A stretch of 64,000 bases of DNA, from the NCBI RefSeq assembly GCF_001642475.1, contig NW_019173932.1, positions 310,001 to 374,000 on the forward strand, read 5' to 3'. Under the pieces are notes generated by a model. The model did not search any database, was not told where the DNA came from, and saw only the letters and a list, made by a program, of their open reading frames with translations. The stretch is from Fonsecaea monophora (lineage: Eukaryota; Ascomycota; Eurotiomycetes; Chaetothyriales; Herpotrichiellaceae). Within the stretch, counting starts at the first letter, position 1, and the number at the start of each line of letters is the position of its first letter. A program made the position numbers and the translations under genes. Of this stretch, positions 22,950-33,650 are shown piece by piece.

Positions 22950-24677
22950 ATGGCTGCGGACGAACCGATCGAGACCAAACTGCCGACCGGCACTGAAAGA
23001 GCGCTAGACTCACCAGCTCCGCCGGTACCACACGAGGCTCCCGACGCCGACGCTCAGGCAGGTGTGCAGAGCATCGAGGCCACGGCCATGGCGTGGGACA
23101 AGACGAACCTCATCATCGCATACGTGATGCTCTGGTTCATCTACTTCGTCGCGACGACCCTCAGCGGCGTCAACGGCTCGCTGTTACCGTTTGTGACATC
23201 GGCGTTCGCGCTACACTCCCTGACGCCCACGGTCACCATCCTGAGCAGTGTCATCGGAGGCGTCACCAACCTGACCATCGCCAAAATCCTCGATGTCTTC
23301 GGCCGTCCCCAGGGATACCTATTATGTATTTCCCTCGACGTCATCGGCCTCATCATGATGGCTGCCTGCAATACAGTCGAGACCTATGCCGCCGCAATGG
23401 TCTTTTATACGGTCGGCAACAACGGCCTTCAGTACTTCATATCGGTCTTCGTGGCAGACACGTCTAAACTGAAGAATCGAGGTCTCATGCAGGCCCTCGT
23501 CAACTCTGGGGTTTTCATCACCACTTGGTTGGCCGGCCCGATCTCTCAGGGGTTTCTCGACGGGCCTGGCTGGCGTTGGTGCTATGGGATGTTCACCATC
23601 CTGGTCCCCGTCATCACACTCCCGCTGTTTTTCTTGTTGCTGAAGAATTATTTCAAAGCCCGAAAAATGGGAATTGTCCCAAAACACGAGAGTGGCCGGA
23701 CTACGATGCAGTCTATCATCTACTACGGCGTTCAGTTCGACGCCGTCGGTCTCCTGCTCTGTTCTGCCGGCGTGGCTCTGTTTCTTCTACCCTTTAATCT
23801 CTATACCATTCAATCCAAAGGCTGGGGATCGGCCCTGGTCATCAGTATGCTGGTCGTCGGCGTGGTGCTCCTCATCGCTTTTGTGTTGTGGGAGAGGTTC
23901 TTTGCCACCTTCACGTTCATCCCGTACTCGCTTCTTCTGGATCGGACCGTTTTCGGCGCGTGCCTCCTCACTGCCGCTCTCTTCTGCACCTATTCTTTGT
24001 GGGCCAGCTATCTCGGCTCGTTCCTGATGGTGGTGAAAGATCAAGACGTCACGCACGCCAGCTATGTCAATCAAACCATCACCATTGTCGGCATTGTCAT
24101 TGCCGTGCTCGCCGGCTACTTTATCCACCGAACTGGCCACTTCAAATCTATATCGCTTTTCGTCGCCCTCCCATTCCTGATCCTTGGCCAGGGTTTGTTG
24201 ATCCACTTCCGCCAGCCGGACGGCAAGGTTGGCTATGTCGTCATGTGCCTGGTCTTTATTGCCGTCGGCCAGGGGATCGTGGAGATCACCGATGAGATTG
24301 CCATGTTGGCAGCTGCTTCGCACGAGTATGTCGCCGTCTGTCTTGCGGTCCTGGGTATATTTAGCAGCATTGGAGGCGCCATCGGGTCTACCGTTGCGGC
24401 GGCGATCTGGCAGAATATGCTTCCGAACAGACTCGCGGCATACCTCCCTGCCGACCAACTCCAGAATCTCACCGACATCTACGGCTCTATCGACACGCAG
24501 TTGGGCTTCCCCGTGGGCTCTCCTACCCGTCTCGCTATCCAGCACGCGTACAGCGACACACAGGAAGTTTTGGTCGCCACTAGTGTGGGTCTGTGGGTGA
24601 TCGGGCTTCTTGGCATCCTCATGTGGAGAAATATCGATACCAGGAACGTCAAGCAAGTCAAGGGCCATGTATGGTAA
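22950..24677 (+). CDS. Siderophore-type MFS transporter (SIT/ARN family)
   Basis: An intronless 575-aa transporter of the fungal siderophore-iron importer family. The order of features is typical: a soluble N-terminus of about 45 residues, LIIAYVMLWFIYFVATTLSG, AKILDVFGRPQGYL, and the hallmark TVGNNGLQYFISVFVADTSKLKNRGL. Then come GPGWRWCYGMF, a central loop with ESGRTTMQS, and the late GIFSSIGGAIGSTVAAAIWQNMLP. A long periplasm-facing loop before the last helix contains an LTDIYGSIDTQLGFP-type segment. Family members carry ferric siderophores inward at the plasma membrane. No siderophore synthetase is in the window. Beside an isocyanide cluster it might instead carry a metal-isocyanide complex, which is inference. 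Confidence 0.93.
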   Translation: MAADEPIETKLPTGTERALDSPAPPVPHEAPDADAQAGVQSIEATAMAWDKTNLIIAYVMLWFIYFVATTLSGVNGSLLPFVTSAFALHSLTPTVTILSSVIGGVTNLTIAKILDVFGRPQGYLLCISLDVIGLIMMAACNTVETYAAAMVFYTVGNNGLQYFISVFVADTSKLKNRGLMQALVNSGVFITTWLAGPISQGFLDGPGWRWCYGMFTILVPVITLPLFFLLLKNYFKARKMGIVPKHESGRTTMQSIIYYGVQFDAVGLLLCSAGVALFLLPFNLYTIQSKGWGSALVISMLVVGVVLLIAFVLWERFFATFTFIPYSLLLDRTVFGACLLTAALFCTYSLWASYLGSFLMVVKDQDVTHASYVNQTITIVGIVIAVLAGYFIHRTGHFKSISLFVALPFLILGQGLLIHFRQPDGKVGYVVMCLVFIAVGQGIVEITDEIAMLAAASHEYVAVCLAVLGIFSSIGGAIGSTVAAAIWQNMLPNRLAAYLPADQLQNLTDIYGSIDTQLGFPVGSPTRLAIQHAYSDTQEVLVATSVGLWVIGLLGILMWRNIDTRNVKQVKGHVW

Positions 24678-25833
24678 GAGCGGTCAAAAGAATATGAGAT
24701 GGATTTCTCTTGTATCCGTGGAATGAGGCAATATAGAGCTGCTCTGTCGCCATGTCAACGGTCCGATAGGTTGCCACGGCTCGGTGGTATGGGACATCAA
24801 TGGGGAGTGGACATCGACCGCGAGGAGCAGTGACATCAAAGAATCATGCCGGTCGGGATGGCATGGATTGCTTTTGGCCAGGGTCAGCCTGGTCGCTCTC
24901 ATCTCTTGGATCGTGACGATCCTGGTAACTGACTGCGCGAATATGATAGCTTCTCCACACTGACTGGACTGCTCTTCACTACCACGACTACCTACTTGTA
25001 GATACTCGTCCTGTTGAGCAGAGCGAAGCAGTACGAGGGGAGTGTGTAAATGCGGGGCAAAGATCTCCGGAACTTTGCAGACTTGATTGGCTGGCTATGT
25101 GGGTAGATCCGGTGCAACCGATCGGTTGAGTTGGTATGTGCCAGGATCACGTGTCTAGAGAACAGGACAGACAAGCGTCACGTGACCACAACATGAATTT
25201 GCCCTGGGGTTCACAAGTCGGTCACTCTGGGTGTCAACATATAGTCAATACAATTCTGTGTCGTTGGCACGTTGGCTACTGGTTTTTTTAGCCACACTTG
25301 ACCAGGAATCTCAATTCTTTCAGACCAGGCAGATACCCCCCGAAGCTGCCATGCTCCAGATCTTGCCAAGCAGTTTCAAAATCCTACAGACAGACAGTTG
25401 AGCGTCTTGTCTTGTCCGCCAGTCCTACGCTTGAATGTTGAGCACCGCGTCGCCTAAAGCATGGCGTGCCAAAAGATAGACAAGCCGTCATAGACGCAGA
25501 GTGTGAGAAGTCACTAGGCCGAGATGCGCGCAATGCGCCTTCCCTGTCCCCATCATCGACCATTATCGATCGTCCGTTCACAGAACCAGCTATGAACCAT
25601 GGACTTGGTTTCTGCGGATCTGCAACTTATCCTCACTGTTTATTGTCCGTGAACCTGCGCAAACCCACTCGGTATATCGGGTTGGGCCCTATAGTATATG
25701 TTTTGTCAAATTGTATCTCATGCTCCCGCCTGTCCTTGTCCTCCTCCCCTGCGTTCTCCCCCCACACACCCTATCATCCTCATTTAGACTCACATCTGCA
25801 CCGACCCAACTGGTCGCACGGCTTCGGTGAAGG
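24678..25833. other. Intergenic, nothing recognised
   Basis: About 1.2 kb with no convincing gene. A pyrimidine-rich tract before 25834 is compatible with the promoter of the next gene. Confidence 0.5.
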
Positions 25834-27099
25834 ATGTCGACTCCTCCGGACCAGCCAGCGAAATTAGCCCAGCTGCGCGACACGAGTCCCCCTCCGAGTC
25901 GTCCTATTACTGCTGCCACTATCGAGAGAACAAGCCTATGCTCCGAGTATGGTGAGACAATACGCAGGTTGTTGCAACACATTATATTGGCGGCCCTCCT
26001 CGCGGTCCGGCTATATATGCTGCCTCTTCTATACCTCTCCCACAAACTCTCAGCACAAGATGACCCTTGGTACCCTGCCATCTGGAATCTGATCCTACGC
26101 CCTAGGCGGGCATTGGCCAAGTGCCATAGGTGCCATCCCTCTGATGGCAGTGCGAAGAACTGGAAAGCATGGACAAATGTCAGAGATGGGCTTTTTGTTC
26201 CTGTCAGAATATTCAGAACCTTGTATACGTCGGGCAGGATGATCGGTGACGATCCAAACACTCTACCACCCGGTCCGTTTCCTCTGCCGAATCCCGCAAG
26301 GGGCGGCGATTCTGGTGATCAAAGCAACGACGAAGAAAGCATGAGAGATGGGGTCATAGGGTCCATAGATTCTGCGCTTGAGGCGCCCGCAAGTGCATCC
26401 CAGGTATACCACGCCGCATTGCTGAGCAACGGCACTCTCGATGAAATACTTGCAGCTTTTGAAGTCGACAAGGATAATCCAGCAATGGGTTATGATGGCG
26501 TTGTGATTCGCCGAGGTCGAAACGCATGTCTCGCTGCGAGATCTCATCATGCACTGATTCACTGCCAGGGGCAACCATACCGCACTCTGAGTCTACAGTC
26601 TTCTCCTGAGGAAGTCCATACTGCTGAGAGGGCGCATGCGCCTTCTCGCAGCCGTGATGTCAACCCATGCCCGCGGGGGATTCAACTGCCCAAGACACCG
26701 GAACGGCTCCTCAACGTGTGTGGAAAGCAGGCCCAGAGCGAGCTTCAAAGAGACGACCAACTACCTAAGGACAGTCCAGAGTCACACGTAGCTGCTTGCA
26801 CGCGCGACTTTCCTGAAGTGCGCCAGGCTGACGAAGATGTGGACTTTGCTGCTTTGGACCGTTGCCCAACATTTGTTCGTCGGCATGCTCAAAGTCGCCT
26901 CCCGAGGCGACTGGTGACTGGGGACAAACAAGCTCTTGCCATGTTGAAGGACAGAGGCGCAGTGTCGACGCCCGAGCTCGTTGTATCTCCGCCGACACCG
27001 ACAAAACGCGGCCGGTTGCAACGCAGAGTACGGCCGAGGAAAAACGTGGTGAAAGCTTCGAACGACCCAGGTGAAAGGAGGCAACCGGCTTCGAGATGA
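25834..27099 (+). CDS. Hypothetical protein, 421 aa
   Basis: A continuous 421-codon frame starting MSTPPDQPAKL. I do not recognise a family. Residues about 47-68 (LLQHIILAALLAVRLYMLPLLYL) form one hydrophobic stretch that may anchor it in a membrane. The remainder is hydrophilic, with proline- and charge-rich low-complexity sequence and a very basic C-terminus (RGRLQRRVRPRKN). There is no catalytic motif or conserved-domain signature that I can see. It may be a lineage-specific protein. Confidence 0.5.
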   Translation: MSTPPDQPAKLAQLRDTSPPPSRPITAATIERTSLCSEYGETIRRLLQHIILAALLAVRLYMLPLLYLSHKLSAQDDPWYPAIWNLILRPRRALAKCHRCHPSDGSAKNWKAWTNVRDGLFVPVRIFRTLYTSGRMIGDDPNTLPPGPFPLPNPARGGDSGDQSNDEESMRDGVIGSIDSALEAPASASQVYHAALLSNGTLDEILAAFEVDKDNPAMGYDGVVIRRGRNACLAARSHHALIHCQGQPYRTLSLQSSPEEVHTAERAHAPSRSRDVNPCPRGIQLPKTPERLLNVCGKQAQSELQRDDQLPKDSPESHVAACTRDFPEVRQADEDVDFAALDRCPTFVRRHAQSRLPRRLVTGDKQALAMLKDRGAVSTPELVVSPPTPTKRGRLQRRVRPRKNVVKASNDPGERRQPASR

Positions 27100-27915
27100 T
27101 GTTGCTGTGTCTAACGTGGAACCTGGTGGAACAGCTTTGTAGGCGGGCGTCGATAAACAAACACAATTGATTGTATGATGAGGGATTGAGAGGTCGCTAG
27201 GTACCAGATACATCCAGAAAAAACCCCCCACAAAGTGATTAAACGAAGGCATCCTGTCTACTTGTAGGATGGTGTCATAAATATCGGTTCGCTGTCCTTG
27301 TCACGTACGTTCTGATCGACGACTGATCTCATGCCCTCTCAATGCGAGCAAAAGCAGAATCCCAAGCAAGCGAGGCTCAAGGCTTTCCGGCATCCTTACA
27401 TAGCCCAGGCTTCGTGAGGATGTATGGTTACCAGAGGGTGGGGGGAGCGACACCGGTGACACCATTTACGTACCTCAATTCCCTGAGTGCGAAAAAATTT
27501 GGGCTTCGCGAAGTCCTAAGTGAGCCTCATTGAGCACCTCGTGAGCGGGACACCCATCGCCGAGTTGAGGGGAATGTTTTCTGGCTCCTCCAAGTCTGCT
27601 TCACCTGCCTCGCATTAGCTGGATGGTCGTTTCTGATATCTCTCACTTGGTCCCCCTTCGATGTCGTATACTTTGTCAAGATATTCTTGTCCGCTGGACT
27701 AAAGGCCAAGGGCCTGGCTGGGTGTGGATGGCTGAGTTCACGGAATACCATCAGACATTCCATCCATGGTATTGAATGTGATTAGTTCCCGCATTTTGCC
27801 TCAACACGAGTCGTCCCGGTTCTTGTCGCCTGGAAATGCAGACTTGTTTTCCCTTCCTCTGTTAGTCCGCAACGTCGATGTCGATGTTGATGGCGGGAGT
27901 CTCCCGCTCTCTCGG
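27100..27915. other. Intergenic between convergent genes
   Basis: About 0.8 kb between the 3' ends of the hypothetical and HET genes. Open frames here are short or antisense to the HET gene. Confidence 0.5.
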
Positions 27916-29721
27916 CTAGATAAGGATGTATTCTTTGTGGTTGGTGCGGGTGAGAATGACATCTCGATCCACGCCGTGAAGGTAGCATTCCCCAATGACT
28001 TTCCAGTATTCGGTACGTGTTCGCTTCGCAAAGTGCCGTCTTCCCTGTCTTCGGAGGACGTAGGCCGTCTTGCCTCCGCACAGGGCCACGACCACGTCGC
28101 CTCGCCGGGATTTAAAGGGGCCGAGGCCGAAATATCCATTCTTCGTGATCAGAAACCGCCGGCCGTATGCGGCCGCTTGGTGGGCTTCCATGAACGATAT
28201 GGCTCGTTGAAGCTCACCCGGGTCGCTCTGTTGGATGTAGGCGTCCAGGTACCGGCCTCGCTCGCGCCCGCCGACGCGCCAGAAACGCAGCCAAGCGTCG
28301 TAATAAGACTGCAGAGCGGAGCCATCGTGCGTGCCGTCGGGCAGGGCGTTCGCGACGATGGTGCGAATGTAGGCTTCCCGCGTGGCTTCGCCGGTCGGGT
28401 AGTGGGTGGCGGTTCCTCCAGACATGCGCTGCCACTGCCGCCAGCGCTTCATCTGGTACGCGTCCGTCACCCAGTTGATTGGACGGGCGCCTCGGACTGA
28501 GTTCCCTGGTAGTGGAATCCACTCAAGGAACGTGTCACCGGCACCATCAACGGTGCCCAGCTCGACTCCCCAGACGTGAAGAAGGGAAAAATCTGGCGAC
28601 GTGTGAAAAATCACCCTGTTGCCCGCATTCAGTTCGGCAGTGGCAGGGAGAGGCCGTGTCAGTCCGGAAAGCGACCAGTTTGGAGCCCAGGAGGGGGTTT
28701 TGTCGAGAGACTCCGCGGGGAGAGTATAGTCGGCCCAGATCTCTGTGTAGTTGAGAATGTCTAAGGATTGGTGTGCCTCCATCATCTTGAGGGCGAATGC
28801 TGTGTGTAAGTCATGTGTTGCCATGTTGTAATCCGGGATTATCAGGGTGAATGATGGGGTCAAGCCCAAGAGGCCAAATATCTTGTCTCTCGGATCCGTG
28901 GACTTGCTTGAGCGGCTCTGCTGCAGAATCTCGAGAATGGATGTCTCAGCACGAGAAGCGAGAGCCTTGAGACGCGCTAGTCGGATGACCTGGGACGGGT
29001 CGACATCCACAAGCATGGTGAGCGAGTGGTCTTCCACGAACCTCGCTGCCAGTTCCAATTGGTGCCAGCCACAGGAGGCTGAGCCTGAGAAAACGAGCGC
29101 TTCCCTGGCTAAGGTGATTTCCTGGATGATCCAGACGCGGGAGAACCAAGAGCTCCAGAGAAGTTGATCAAGACCCCTCCAGACCGGGTCAGAAGCATCT
29201 GGTAGGTCACCCGCTTTAAGATCATCATGTGTGTACGCAACAGTCTGGTGGTCGAGGTTGTCGGCGGTCGTCATTGTCGAGAGCTTTGAGATCAGTGCGA
29301 AGACTTGATCCGTGTTATCCATTTGCCGGCCAAGCCAGACGACCACACGAGTCGCACGACCATAAATCTCCCGCATCATTTGGACCTGCATGTTCCTCTC
29401 TGCCAGATCCCCCTGGTTTATACATAGGGCATCAATCCAGAGGACCCTCACACCCTGCGCCTGGCGGAGTTCTGAGAGCGCGTGCCACGCATTGCTGTGG
29501 ACTGCTAGTGAACAGCCACCACATGATATTGCTCGTGTGACGGTGAGGTCACCCCACGTGTACGAGAGTGCTTCGAAGCCTGACATGCCGTCCTCGACCC
29601 GAGTGGTCACCAAATTGCAAGCGATGTGGTCACTCTCACTTCCCGGTTGGAGACAAAGCAGTCGAATAGATTCAGCTGGAAGAGGTTCGTATTTATACGA
29701 TATTTCTGAGCTTAGGGACAT
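27916..29721 (-). CDS. HET-domain protein
   Basis: An intronless 601-aa protein with an N-terminal heterokaryon-incompatibility (HET) domain. The three conserved blocks are present: ALSYTWGD (51-58), VLWIDALCINQGD (93-105) and NMQVQMMREIYGRATRVVVWLG (110-131). The remaining 400 residues form the usual variable C-terminal region, without WD40, ankyrin or NACHT repeats that I can see. It contains LQQSRSSKSTDPRDKIFGLLGL, a segment common in stand-alone HET proteins. Characterised HET proteins trigger cell death after non-self fusion or in defence. Which partner or trigger applies here cannot be inferred. Confidence 0.93.
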   Translation of the reverse strand: MSLSSEISYKYEPLPAESIRLLCLQPGSESDHIACNLVTTRVEDGMSGFEALSYTWGDLTVTRAISCGGCSLAVHSNAWHALSELRQAQGVRVLWIDALCINQGDLAERNMQVQMMREIYGRATRVVVWLGRQMDNTDQVFALISKLSTMTTADNLDHQTVAYTHDDLKAGDLPDASDPVWRGLDQLLWSSWFSRVWIIQEITLAREALVFSGSASCGWHQLELAARFVEDHSLTMLVDVDPSQVIRLARLKALASRAETSILEILQQSRSSKSTDPRDKIFGLLGLTPSFTLIIPDYNMATHDLHTAFALKMMEAHQSLDILNYTEIWADYTLPAESLDKTPSWAPNWSLSGLTRPLPATAELNAGNRVIFHTSPDFSLLHVWGVELGTVDGAGDTFLEWIPLPGNSVRGARPINWVTDAYQMKRWRQWQRMSGGTATHYPTGEATREAYIRTIVANALPDGTHDGSALQSYYDAWLRFWRVGGRERGRYLDAYIQQSDPGELQRAISFMEAHQAAAYGRRFLITKNGYFGLGPFKSRRGDVVVALCGGKTAYVLRRQGRRHFAKRTRTEYWKVIGECYLHGVDRDVILTRTNHKEYILI

Positions 29722-31322
29722 TAGATATGCGCACCGTGGCGGCCCCTAAAGCCAGCCTTGGGAAGCATACCTGTACTCGGAATGTGGTGATTCGCCATGC
29801 TTTGCCCGACTGTGCGGTCTTGCTCGATACGAGGCGTCAAAGTACTGCCGTGTTTAGAGACGCCACAAATGCGATTTGGAGAACTGCGGGACGTACAGGA
29901 ACCATGGAGATTTTAGGGAAAGACCTAGATCATCGAAGTCAACGAAAGCAACAGTAGAAGGTCCTGGGGGCAGCAGAGAAGCGTGGAAATCGAGCGAGAT
30001 CATGTTTACCTTCGGAGCCGAGTTTGTAGTTCGAGGGAACTGAACGAATCCCTGAACCACTGGAAGCTGGTGGATGATGTCCATGCAGCTTGAAGATTCC
30101 AGATCCATTCTGGACCTTCGCTTGGGAGCTCTGTCGCGCTCATGACCAAAAGTAAGATGCATTCCAAAGATCACCAAAAATCCCTGAAGACACCAACCGG
30201 AAAATTAATCGATTAGACATTTAGACGAGCATAAACGTAGTGCGAGAAAAAAACACCTAAAGGAAACTTGGATACCACAACAGCAAAGGCTAGAAGCTCC
30301 AGATGAGCAACATATGTCAAGTTTACTATGTTTTACGAATGTGGCCTCCAGTTCATGGAGCCTGTCAATGAGAAGGAAATGTTGAATTGACTTGCCAAAG
30401 GCTTTTATCAATCCCGTGTTCCACCTCCGTGCATGTATTGACTACTCATCGCTGTGCAAAGCACCGCGATAGGGCTACCACTTGAATCAGAGCACGTCTT
30501 GACACAATTTAGAGATGGCACAGTGGTGCTCTTAGAAGGCGAGCCGGCTAGTTGTGTCAACGCATTCCCTCGAACCAGAAGGTAATGCACCATTGGGGAG
30601 ACCATCGGTTACTGAAGCGCCACTAATATCAAGAACGACATTTAGAGAAGGCATCAGCGTCGATATGCTAGACCCGGGACGGCAGGCAACCCAGGAGATG
30701 TTTAGCAGTTCTACCCTCCTCTTTGCTTCTAGTCTTGCAAGTTCTCATCGTCAACCCCTTTTGCGAACCACTCGGTGAAGGTAGGGGAGAAGATGTTCGG
30801 GCGAGCGGTTCTTGGATCAAGCTGCAGTGTCCGGTTTCAGACCCTGGACGAAACGAAAGACAGGTAAGATAAGTGAACAAAACGAAAGACAGGAAGGATA
30901 AGATCGTGTGAAGCTGGGCAAGTGAATGTAAGGATGTAAAGACGTAAAGGTGAGTGCAACATGAACTGTGACTCCCTACTCGGTAAGTGCTTCTTCAGTC
31001 GCGCCGCGCCAAGCCTTTGACCCTTGCGAAGTTGGCGCGTGTAGGCGCATCGTAGGCGTGTGGGCGCGCCTCTCTATTGCCTCAGTGCCGAGTAACTTTG
31101 TCTCTCAGAACATTTTGAAAGTTCCGCATTGCGCCAATCCAGAGTCTGGATATATTTCACTCTGCCTTGTGGTCATCTGTGGTTCCTCCTAGTCTTCTCG
31201 TCCGAATCGTTCTCAACAAACCTTTCTTCTCAAACCATCTCACTCAAACACCACAACCTTTGCTGCGAGAAAGCCCTTTTCGCCTTCTCCCCGCTGCACC
31301 AAAGTGGCGCAGCCCTCCTACA
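29722..31322. other. Intergenic, promoters of HET and POB3 genes
   Basis: About 1.6 kb between divergent genes. Frames are short and unrecognised. Pyrimidine-rich sequence at 31185-31300 precedes the POB3 start. Confidence 0.5.
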
Positions 31323-33196
31323 ATGTTTGTGCCCTCCTCCGACAGAGCGAGAACTGATCTAACAAAACTGCCAGGGAGAACTTCGAGAATATTTATCTGG
31401 ACCTCTCGAAACAGCCCGGTCGATGTCGTCTAGCAGAGAGCGGACTTGGTTGGAAACCCAGTGGAGCCAGTGAACCCTTCACCCTAGACAGCAACCAGAT
31501 CGGGGCGGCGCAATGGAGTCGAGCAGCAAAAGGCTATGAACTAAAGATCATTACCCGCGATGCCGCCGTCATTCAACTTGACGGATTCGAACAAGACGAT
31601 TTCGACCGTGTGTCGAAGGCTTTCAAGATCTGGTACGGCATCAACGTGGAGAACAAGGAACATGCGCTGCGAGGCTGGAACTGGGGTAAAGCAGAGTTTG
31701 GAAGAGCAGAGCTTGCTTTCAATGTCCAGAATCGACCGGCCTTTGAGATCCCCTACTCGGAAATCTCAAATACCAACTTGGCGGGCAAGAATGAGATTGC
31801 CGTCGAGTTCAATCTTGGTCCAGAGGGAACTCAGAATGGCACAAATGGCCACAAGCCGGGAAGCACAAAGAACCGAGGCCAAAAGGCGGCTGCAGGCCGG
31901 GATGAACTCGTTGAGATGCGGTTCTATATCCCCGGCACAGTGTCCAAGAAAGAAGTGAACGGAGAGGGCAGCGGCGCCGAGGACGAGGATGAAGAAGAAC
32001 AAAATGCCGCCAACTTATTTTATGAGACTTTGATGGATAAGGCAGAGATCGGAGACGTCGCAGGCGCCACTTTCGCAACCTTTCAGGACATATTACATCT
32101 TACCCCCAGGTATGTTGCGGTCTTGTTGATGATGTGCAGCCCGCAATCAATGTGCTGATCTTGTTTTCTAGAGGGCGTTTCGACATCGACATGTACGAGA
32201 ATTCATTCCGCTTGCGTGGAAAGACATACGACTACAAGATTCAGTATCAATCGATAAAGAAATTCTTCATCCTGCCGAAGAACGATGAAATGCACACGCT
32301 CATCACCCTTGGCCTCGACCCTCCCCTCCGACAAGGCCAAACGAGATATCCTTTTATCGTGATGCAATTGAAACTGGACGATGAAGTGAACCTGGATCTG
32401 AACATGACAGAGGAACTCCTGGAAACGAAATACAAGGACAAGCTGGATGCACACTACGAAGCCCCCATTCACCATGTCATTGCCAAAGTCTTCAAGGGAC
32501 TGTCGGGCAAGAAAATAATCATGCCCTCCAAAGACTTCGTCAGTCACCATAACATGAACGGGGTTAAGTGCTCCATCAAGGCCAATGAAGGTCTACTTTT
32601 CTGCCTGGACAAGAGTTTCATGTTCGTGCCGAAGCCCGCCACTTACGTCCCCATCGACACGATACAAAGTATTACCATGTCACGGGTTGGAGGAGCTTTG
32701 GCAGCGAGCCGAACCTTCGACATCACCATGACCTTGAAGAACGGACAGGGGGAGCACCAATTTAGTAATATAAACCGTGAGGAACAACAGCCTCTGGAGG
32801 CGTTTTTCCAGGTAAGTAACTTTTGGCTTTCGACTGTCGCTTCTCTGGCTAATTACAGGCACGCAGGCAAAGGGTATTCGCTTTAAGAACGAGATGCTCG
32901 ACGACTCATCGGCCTTATTGAAGGCTGCCCTGGAAGACCAGGACTTAGCCTCGTCGGACGACGACGACGACGCTGGCGTAAATCGCGGTTCTGCAGACGA
33001 GGACGATGAGTCACCAGATGAGGACTTCCAAGCTGAATCGGAAAGCGATGTTGCTGAAGAATATGATTCGGCCCATGAGAGTGACGGTAGTGATGCTGGT
33101 AGCGATGCGGACATGGCTGATGCTGACGACGATGCTGCTGGCGCTAGTGAGGACGAGGAAGAGGAACGACCGCCAAAGAAGAAGGCGAAGAAATAG
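31323..33196 (+). CDS. POB3: FACT complex subunit Pob3/SSRP1
   Basis: The histone chaperone subunit that works with Spt16 to reorganise nucleosomes during transcription and replication. The model has four exons (31323-31328, 31379-32109, 32172-32811, 32867-33196) and gives 568 aa, normal for fungi. Conserved segments in order are NFENIYLDLSKQPG near the N-terminus, SGLGWKPSG, KAFKIWYGINVENKEHALRGWNWGK, GRFDIDMYENSFRLRGKTYDYK, and the second PH-like module VKCSIKANEGLLFCLDKSF. The last ~100 residues are an acidic tail ending in a basic KKKAKK nuclear-type signal. The HMG box of animal SSRP1 is absent, as expected in fungi. The first two-codon exon is the least certain part: it is the only ATG close upstream that splices in phase. 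Confidence 0.93.
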
Positions 33197-33650
33197 CATT
33201 ATGGTTCTGGCATTGGTCCACCCCTAGGGGACGAGCCCGAGACTAAACATGATGCTTTGTATATCAACGCCGAGCAGAAGCGGAACTTGTAATCACAACT
33301 TGAAATATGATGCGCCGGTCTGCACTTCCCCCACAGAGACATTTTCACATGAATCTTAACAACCTGCCATCTCTTGGCAAGTTGACTTCACACAATAATG
33401 GAAATTCACCACCCTGCTATTTCACTTGTCTTGTCTGGTCACAATTCCTGTTGTATCACCTACCACGTGACTGCCTCACGTGCACAACGTGACAACCAAC
33501 TTTAGCACGAGGCAGTCAGCCAAGATGTTAGCGTATCGGATAAATATATATCCGAAAGCGCTAGCCACTACGGCGGCGGCATCGGCGGCTTTAAGAAGTC
33601 GAGGGTGTTTGTCGGGAAACCTGCCAGTGCTTTGCAGACAACAACGCAAA
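33197..33650. other. Intergenic between POB3 and Zn2Cys6 gene
   Basis: About 450 bp holding the POB3 3' flank and the promoter of the transcription-factor gene. Nothing else was seen. Confidence 0.5.

Noticed and set aside
23787..24668. 293-codon minus-strand frame opposite the SIT transporter
   Set aside because: It is a high-GC antisense shadow of a clear transporter gene, rich in Asp, His and Arg with no motif.
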